6,464 nt of DNA from Candidatus Aciduliprofundum sp. Its GTDB lineage: Archaea; Thermoplasmatota; Thermoplasmata; Thermoplasmatales; Aciduliprofundaceae. A program made the translations under genes and the position numbers. The stretch is taken from positions 1-6,464 of the forward strand of contig WAKY01000160.1 in the NCBI GenBank assembly GCA_015523135.1. The letters are read 5' to 3'. The notes below the pieces were generated by a model. It saw nothing but the letters and a program-made list of their open reading frames with translations. It was not told where the DNA came from and made no database searches. Shown here piece after piece: positions 1 to 4,170 of this stretch (the stretch's first letter is position 1; each line of letters opens with the position of its first letter).

Positions 1-1
1 C

Positions 2-802
2 ATTACAGTGCTTCTTGGGCCCAATGGTGCAGGCAAAACTACAACTGTGGGAATGCTTACCACGCTTCTAAAACCCACGAAGGGAAGGGCTTTGATTGAA
101 GGTTATTCCACAGTGGATGATGTGTGGAAAGTGAGAGATTTGATTGCTCTATGTCCGCAGGATGTCCGTGTGGATAACAACTGGAGCTCTTGGGATGCTC
201 TTAAAGGTTATCTCATGATTCGTGGATTATCCTCCGAAGAAGCCGTAGAGAGGAGTGAAAAGTATCTAAAGCTCTTGGATCTTTGGGGAATAAGAAATAC
301 TCCTGCCATAGCGGTAAGTGGAGGCCAGAGAAAGAGAATTGCAGTTGCAATGGTTCTTGCCTCAGATGCCCCCGTTGTGTTTTTAGATGAGCCCTCAAGC
401 GGGTTGGATGTGGAAGCTAGATATATTGTTTGGAAATCCCTGAGGGAAGAGGCGAAAAGGGGAAAGACAATAATCCTCACAACCCATGATATGAAGGAAG
501 CGGAAATTCTCGGGGATTATGTGGTTATGATAGCCAAGGGAAAGACCATAGCTCAGGGCACGCCTGAAGAGTTGAAGGGTATGATACCCTACACACACAA
601 AATTGTGGTGAAAAATGCCAGAAAGATTTCAATTAAGGAGCACATTGACCTCGGGGACAGGAAGGTCATATACGTCAGAGGCAAGGATGAGGCTGTGGAA
701 CTCGCAGAGAAGATAGAAGCAGCAAGCATAGGCATTGAGGAGATAACCCTGGAAGATGCATACCTTTACTTAGTAGGAGGTGTTGCAAATGGGGAAAATT
801 AG
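2..802 (+). CDS. ABC transporter ATP-binding protein, 5'-truncated by window edge
   Basis: This is the nucleotide-binding subunit of an ABC-2 type exporter of the DrrA/CcmA-like group. It hydrolyses ATP at the inner face of the membrane to drive the permease encoded next. Counting from the GTG at 8, the order is Walker A (GPNGAGKTT, residues 4-12), Q-loop (CPQD, Gln51), signature motif (SGGQ, 104-107), Walker B (VVFLDE, 123-128), D-loop (SGLD, 131-134) and H-loop (His160). All catalytic elements are intact. The C-terminus (ITLEDAYLYLVGG) is the usual LED-type tail of this group. The GTG at 8 is not the true start: the frame is open upstream and reads Ile-Thr-Val-Leu-Leu into the strand before Walker A, so roughly 25-30 residues lie outside the window. 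The gene overlaps the permease by 14 nt. The cargo (drug, lipid or other) cannot be told from sequence. Confidence 0.95.
   Translation: MTVLLGPNGAGKTTTVGMLTTLLKPTKGRALIEGYSTVDDVWKVRDLIALCPQDVRVDNNWSSWDALKGYLMIRGLSSEEAVERSEKYLKLLDLWGIRNTPAIAVSGGQRKRIAVAMVLASDAPVVFLDEPSSGLDVEARYIVWKSLREEAKRGKTIILTTHDMKEAEILGDYVVMIAKGKTIAQGTPEELKGMIPYTHKIVVKNARKISIKEHIDLGDRKVIYVRGKDEAVELAEKIEAASIGIEEITLEDAYLYLVGGVANGEN
775..782 (+). promoter_or_regulatory. Shine-Dalgarno site of the ABC permease
   Basis: AGGAGGTG lies inside the 3' end of the ATPase gene, with 6 nt (TTGCAA) between it and the ATG at 789. It decides the permease start: the in-frame GTG at 780 lies within this site and cannot use it. Confidence 0.85.
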
Positions 803-1502
803 AGGCGTTACCTATCTTACTAGTAGATGGATTCGCCGTCAGCCCATGTGGCTTGTTCAGGACCTCTTCATTGTATTGGGCTTTGCCATTCTGATGTTTG
901 TGTGGGGTGGAATAAATGGATTAAAAAATGTCCTTGTTGCTTGGTTTATCTCAGGTGCTTGGGGAATGGGCGTAAATCTTGTGGCGCAGAGTATAGGATG
1001 GGACAAGCAGCAGAAAATAATGGATATGTTCATAGCTACCCCTGTTAGACCGTTCCACTATGTCTTAGGATACTTCATCTCCAGTTTAGTTTTCCTCGCG
1101 GTGGATTTTCTTTATATGCTTATTCTTATTATTTATCTAAACGCTTGGACCATTGTGGCTGCCTCGCTTATAGCCGTGGCACCTCTACTTATAATAAGCA
1201 ATCTAGTTGGGCTAAGCATTGTGATGCGCATAAAGAAGCCTACTAATATATCAGCTATAACCAATCCCCTTCAAATGATGCTCATCATCCTCCCTCCTGT
1301 TTTTTATCCAGCAAGCGTGCTTCCAGAGACTTGGAGGTACTTTGTTCTCTTAATACCCACGGCAGCTGGAGCTGAGATAGCTAGACAACTTTCAGGACTA
1401 AGCTCATGGCACAATCTTTGGTACCCAGTGGCAGTTCTTGCAATTTGGGTTATCCTTGGAATTCTAGCATCTTCTCGAGTGGTGAAGTGGGGAATGGAAT
1501 GA
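789..1502 (+). CDS. ABC-2 type transporter permease
   Basis: This 237-residue integral membrane protein is the transmembrane subunit partnered with the ATPase just upstream. Six hydrophobic segments are visible at about residues 21-41, 46-66, 92-116, 120-146, 160-178 and 211-230, the normal ABC-2 topology. Between the second and third segments is a conserved cytoplasmic stretch (QQKIMDMFIATPVRPFHYVLG region, residues 73-94). It matches the ABC-2 family pattern in which a charged segment followed by 'ATP(V/I)' contacts the ATPase. PPVFYP at about residues 169-174, in the fifth segment, is also typical. The ATG at 789 was chosen over the GTG at 780 because AGGAGGTG is spaced 6 nt before it. The 14-nt overlap with the ATPase implies translational coupling. 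The family call is firm; the substrate is unknown. Confidence 0.9.
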   Translation: MGKIRGVTYLTSRWIRRQPMWLVQDLFIVLGFAILMFVWGGINGLKNVLVAWFISGAWGMGVNLVAQSIGWDKQQKIMDMFIATPVRPFHYVLGYFISSLVFLAVDFLYMLILIIYLNAWTIVAASLIAVAPLLIISNLVGLSIVMRIKKPTNISAITNPLQMMLIILPPVFYPASVLPETWRYFVLLIPTAAGAEIARQLSGLSSWHNLWYPVAVLAIWVILGILASSRVVKWGME

Positions 1503-1517
1503 GTTCTACGAAACAAA

Positions 1518-1530
1518 TTCTCTTATTTTT
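1518..1530 (+). terminator. Possible archaeal T-rich terminator of the ABC unit
   Basis: A pyrimidine-rich, T-dominated tract (TTCTCTTATTTTT) begins 15 nt after the permease stop codon. Archaeal RNA polymerase often terminates at T tracts without a hairpin, so this is a plausible end for the ABC transcript. The tract is short and interrupted, so the call is weak. Confidence 0.3.
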
Positions 1531-1536
1531 ACTCAA

Positions 1537-1558
1537 ATTTATCCAGAAATGGTTAAAT
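1537..1558 (+). repeat. Imperfect inverted repeat overlapping a TATA-like element
   Basis: ATTTATCCA (1537-1545) and TGGTTAAAT (1550-1558) pair at 8 of 9 positions, with one T-T mismatch, around a 4-base GAAA centre. The right arm overlaps the TATA-like element of the downstream gene. It could be a dimeric repressor operator or, as RNA, a GNRA-capped hairpin at the end of the ABC transcript. Chance in AT-rich DNA is possible. Confidence 0.4.
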
Positions 1559-1560
1559 AA
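1553..1560 (+). promoter_or_regulatory. Candidate archaeal TATA box for the 1581 gene (leaderless)
   Basis: TTAAATAA is centred about 25 nt upstream of the ATG at 1581. That is the distance at which archaeal TBP/TFB promoters place the transcription start. No Shine-Dalgarno sequence is present between it and the ATG (ATTCCAAAAATTTATGTACCT), so the transcript is probably leaderless and starts at or beside the ATG. Confidence 0.5.
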
Positions 1561-1580
1561 TTCCAAAAATTTATGTACCT

Positions 1581-2567
1581 ATGCTTGAAATTCTCCTGCA
1601 TATCAAAAAACGCCTTTACATTTATGTAACCCTTGTGTTTATAATTGCCCTAATTTTGGGCTACTATGTTGATTTCACAAAGATGAACATAATGCCAATA
1701 AGTGTTGCTGCTGTTTTCATTATGCTATACCCCATGCTAACCGGAATGGAGGTAGAAAAGGTAAAAAAAGCTGGAAGGAATTATAAGCTCATCATCTCAA
1801 CCCTTATATTCGCTTATTTCATAGCATCTTTAACAGCTTTTTTCCTTACTCGCACCCTTTTGGTTGGTTACGATGACCTTGCCCTTGCCCTAGTTCTAGT
1901 AGGTGCTATTCCCTGTTCAAATATGCTCATAGGGTGGAGCGGAATAGCGGATGCAAGCGTGGCAGATGCTCTTGTTATAGCTGTTATTGGTCTACTCCTC
2001 ATACCAATTCTCTCCCCAATTTTAATTTACTTTAATGGAGGGATATTCGCTACTATTAATGTAATGCAACTCGTGGTAATCCTTCTCTTCTACATTCTTG
2101 TGCCTTTGGCTCTTGGTATGCTCACTAGGAGGGAAATAATAAAGAGGAGGGGTAGAGAGTATTTTATGGGTATAAAGAAATATCTTCCGGGAGTATCTGC
2201 CTTGGGTATTCTTCTAATTGTTTTCTTCTCTGTGGCAAAGGTGTCCCATAAGGTTATAGAGAAGCCTCAGATTTTTATGCTTGTTCTAGTCGGTTTGTTC
2301 TCTTACTACTTCATACAAACTACCTTATCTATTTTAGCAGCTAGGGCACTAAAATTCAGGTACGAGCAGGGAATGATTTTGATACTTGGAGCCACTGCAA
2401 GCTCTCAAGCTATATCTCTCTCCTTGGCAGCCACCGTTTTTCCTCCTTTAACGGTATTTGCTCTCTCCTTCAAGCCTGTTTTGCAGGTATTTTACATAAT
2501 GTTCCTCATATACGCTCTAGGTCCCTGGCTTCGCAAGTTTTTAGGGCAAAGTATTAATGAGAATTAG
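1581..2567 (+). CDS. ACR3-like / bile acid:sodium symporter superfamily permease
   Basis: This 328-residue, very hydrophobic protein has about ten membrane segments (roughly residues 12-30, 36-55, 69-91, 99-120, 129-150, 160-180, 200-220, 230-255, 265-287, 290-315), the BASS-superfamily count. The segment GAIPCSNMLIGWS (108-120) resembles the ACR3 arsenite-efflux signature around its essential cysteine (PCTAMVxxWS), with Cys112 as the counterpart. In ACR3 a conserved glutamate in the C-terminal VxEVPV-like helix is also required. Here the matching stretch is SFKPVLQVFYI, with Gln302 apparently in place of the Glu. Arsenite export is therefore possible but not assured; export or uptake of another organic anion is the alternative. 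Translation probably starts without a leader from the TATA-like element at 1553. The gene ends 14 nt before the M20 gene and may be co-transcribed with it. I see no arsR or arsM nearby. Confidence 0.75.
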   Translation: MLEILLHIKKRLYIYVTLVFIIALILGYYVDFTKMNIMPISVAAVFIMLYPMLTGMEVEKVKKAGRNYKLIISTLIFAYFIASLTAFFLTRTLLVGYDDLALALVLVGAIPCSNMLIGWSGIADASVADALVIAVIGLLLIPILSPILIYFNGGIFATINVMQLVVILLFYILVPLALGMLTRREIIKRRGREYFMGIKKYLPGVSALGILLIVFFSVAKVSHKVIEKPQIFMLVLVGLFSYYFIQTTLSILAARALKFRYEQGMILILGATASSQAISLSLAATVFPPLTVFALSFKPVLQVFYIMFLIYALGPWLRKFLGQSINEN

Positions 2568-2581
2568 GAAATACCTTCCCT

Positions 2582-3607
2582 ATGGACATTAAGATTGAAG
2601 AGCTCGTTGAGCTTGCACAGATAAGGAGCGAGACAGGATATGAATCTAAAATTCTTGGGCACATAGAAGAAAAGCTAGAATCTCTGGATGTGAATTATGA
2701 GCGCATGCCTGTGGATGAGGAGAGATACAACATAATTGTGAATCCTGAAGAGAAATTTATGATTAATGCGCATGTTGACACAGTGGGCGATTATTTTCCT
2801 CCAGAAATAGAAGGAAATATTCTTTGGGGTCGTGGTGTAATGGACGATAAAGCAGGTGTACTCATAATGCTCAAACTCATAGAGGAGTTTCGGGATACTC
2901 TTCCCGTTAGCTATGTTTTCTTCGTGGACGAGGAGGAAGAGGGAAAAGGCTCGAAGAAATATGCGGAAAAGTACGCCCACGATTTTGCCATAACTATGGA
3001 GCCTACATCCCTAAGGGTATGTACAGCAGAAGCCGGAAGTTTGGAGCTTGAATTTGAGTTTTGGGGAAAGGCTATGCACGGCTCATGCGCCAAGGAAGAA
3101 GAGAATGCGATATGGCAGGGAATAAAGTTTATAAGCGAGTTGAAAAAGTTGAAGTTTCTCAATATGGAGCATAAATTACTGGGAAAGCCTGCAATAAATG
3201 TGGAAATGTTTGATGGCGGCGATTATATTCTTGCCGTGCCAGAGAGTGCTAAAGCTTTGGTAGACTTTATTTACATGCCTGTACAAACAGCTGTGGAGAT
3301 AATTGATGAAGTAAATAAGATTGGAAGGAAGTATAATGTAAATCACATGATTTACGATTTATCTCCCCCATTTGAAATCTCCCCAAGGAAAAGCAAAGTA
3401 AAGGAGTTTCTTAAGTATGCAGAATTAGGAGGATTTCGAAGCTGGAGCGATGCTCAGAGCTTGGTGGATAAGGGAACTCCCACCGTGGTATTCGGGCCTG
3501 GGGAATTGAAATATGCGCATACAAAGGATGAGCATGTGGATATGGAAGATGTGAATAAAGCGTATGGGATTTTGAAAAAAGTACTGAAGGATTGGAGCTC
3601 ATCGTAA
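2582..3607 (+). CDS. M20-family zinc peptidase / amino-acylase (ArgE/DapE/LysK type)
   Basis: This is a 341-residue cytosolic metallohydrolase of the M20 family, whose members cleave dipeptides or N-acyl groups from amino acids using two metal ions. The set of active-site residues appears complete: HVDTV (His64, Asp66), GRGVMDDK (bridging Asp88), VDEEEEGKGS (catalytic Glu117, metal Glu118), MEPT (Glu140) and YAHTKDEHV near the C-terminus (metal His313). The dimerisation (lid) domain runs from about 150 to 265 and carries GKAMHGS, whose His166 would reach into the partner's active site. Length is close to that of archaeal LysK and DapE-like proteins. No lys or arg biosynthesis genes lie around it, so a named substrate is not justified; a peptide or acyl-amino-acid hydrolase is the safe reading. 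The ribosome site is weak: AGGAA at 2566-2570, 11 nt before the ATG and overlapping the previous stop codon. The next gene starts directly after its stop. Confidence 0.88.
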   Translation: MDIKIEELVELAQIRSETGYESKILGHIEEKLESLDVNYERMPVDEERYNIIVNPEEKFMINAHVDTVGDYFPPEIEGNILWGRGVMDDKAGVLIMLKLIEEFRDTLPVSYVFFVDEEEEGKGSKKYAEKYAHDFAITMEPTSLRVCTAEAGSLELEFEFWGKAMHGSCAKEEENAIWQGIKFISELKKLKFLNMEHKLLGKPAINVEMFDGGDYILAVPESAKALVDFIYMPVQTAVEIIDEVNKIGRKYNVNHMIYDLSPPFEISPRKSKVKEFLKYAELGGFRSWSDAQSLVDKGTPTVVFGPGELKYAHTKDEHVDMEDVNKAYGILKKVLKDWSSS

Positions 3608-4117
3608 ATGGAAAAGGAAAAACTTTTGGAAAGGATAGCTAACTTGGAGTATGAGATGTTTGAAAGGTTAAAAATGAGAAATGAAGAGTGCAGAAAAGAG
3701 AATACTTTTAAGTTTATGAGGAAGGCCCGTTTTTATCCCTTATCTGAGGAAACTTTGAGTTCGTATATTCAAGATTTAGAAAATGCCTTAATTCATTCCC
3801 CAAATCTTCTCGCTGTGAAGTATAAATGCATAGAGTTTGGCCCTGTGAGTGATGAAATGGTGGATAAAATTGTGAAAATAGAAGGGGAATGGATGAAAGA
3901 GCTGAGGAGCAAGTATCCAAATATCGTGAAGGACGAAATTGAAGATTTTGAAAGGTATTTAAGATGCGAACTTTTAACCTTTTCTAAATATACCTTAGAG
4001 AAATATTATCAAGATATTCTAAATATGAAGAAAAGAGGAATAAATATGGCCGAAGTGAGCTATCTCTATCTTTTTAAGCGCATAGGTTATGAGAGTTTAG
4101 AAGAAGTTGGCAGATAA
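3608..4117 (+). CDS. DUF4125-type protein of unknown function
   Basis: This 169-residue soluble, highly charged, mostly helical protein has no signal peptide or membrane segment. From memory, its pattern fits the DUF4125 family: an N-terminal NLEYEMFERL helix, then NEECRKENTFKFMRKARF with Cys28, then SYIQDLENA, NLLAVKYKCIEF, a central PVSDEMVDKIVKIEGEW segment, YLRCELLTFSKYTLEKYY, and a C-terminal GYESLEEV. It has three cysteines (about 28, 73 and 119) but no CxxC or other obvious metal motif. Biochemical function is not known to me. Its ATG follows the M20 stop with no gap (TAAATG), with a modest GGAG at 3594-3597, which indicates coupled translation. The glycyl radical enzyme gene follows after 53 nt, which suggests, but does not prove, a role connected with that enzyme (assembly, activation or substrate supply). 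Confidence 0.7.
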   Translation: MEKEKLLERIANLEYEMFERLKMRNEECRKENTFKFMRKARFYPLSEETLSSYIQDLENALIHSPNLLAVKYKCIEFGPVSDEMVDKIVKIEGEWMKELRSKYPNIVKDEIEDFERYLRCELLTFSKYTLEKYYQDILNMKKRGINMAEVSYLYLFKRIGYESLEEVGR

Positions 4118-4129
4118 TTTCGAAAGTAT
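4114..4129 (+). repeat. Short imperfect palindrome upstream of the glycyl radical enzyme gene
   Basis: ATAATTTC/GAAAGTAT pairs at 7 of 8 positions around a central CG, with a perfect TTTCGAAA core at 4118-4125. It spans the stop codon of the DUF4125-type gene and runs into the TATA-like element, a usual site for an archaeal repressor. AT-rich sequence makes chance occurrence plausible. Confidence 0.35.
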
Positions 4130-4134
4130 TATAA
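4127..4134 (+). promoter_or_regulatory. Candidate TATA box of the glycyl radical enzyme gene
   Basis: TATTATAA is preceded by a purine-rich CGAAAG that could act as a BRE. A start about 25 nt downstream (near 4155) would give a leader of roughly 15 nt that just includes the AAGGAGG site. The gene may therefore have its own promoter besides any read-through from 1581. Confidence 0.4.
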
Positions 4135-4156
4135 TCTCTTTATTCATAGGCGCTTT

Positions 4157-4163
4157 AAGGAGG
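4157..4163 (+). promoter_or_regulatory. Shine-Dalgarno site of the glycyl radical enzyme gene
   Basis: AAGGAGG is 7 nt before the ATG at 4171 and is the strongest ribosome site in the window. It fixes the start at 4171, although in-frame ATGs follow at 4183, 4195 and 4216. Confidence 0.9.
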
Positions 4164-4170
4164 AAAAAAT

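Noticed and set aside
8..10. GTG at 8 as the start codon of the ATPase gene
   Set aside because: It falls just before Walker A with the frame open upstream (Ile-Thr-Val-Leu-Leu). A real ABC ATPase has about 30 more residues before this point, so the gene is cut by the window edge.
208..598. Open frames on the minus strand opposite the ABC ATPase
   Set aside because: They lie wholly within a well-supported gene, resemble no family I know and lack ribosome sites; they are reading-frame shadows.
780..788. GTG at 780 as the permease start
   Set aside because: This GTG is part of the AGGAGGTG ribosome site itself; the ATG at 789 is correctly spaced from that site.
1406..1588. 60-codon open frame spanning the permease end and the intergenic gap
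   Set aside because: It overlaps the conserved end of the permease in another frame and runs through AT-rich non-coding sequence, with no ribosome site or recognisable protein pattern.
2582..3607. Naming the M20 protein as DapE, ArgE or LysK
   Set aside because: The metal and catalytic residues are shared by all these enzymes, and no lysine or arginine biosynthesis genes are adjacent, so a specific symbol would be unsupported.
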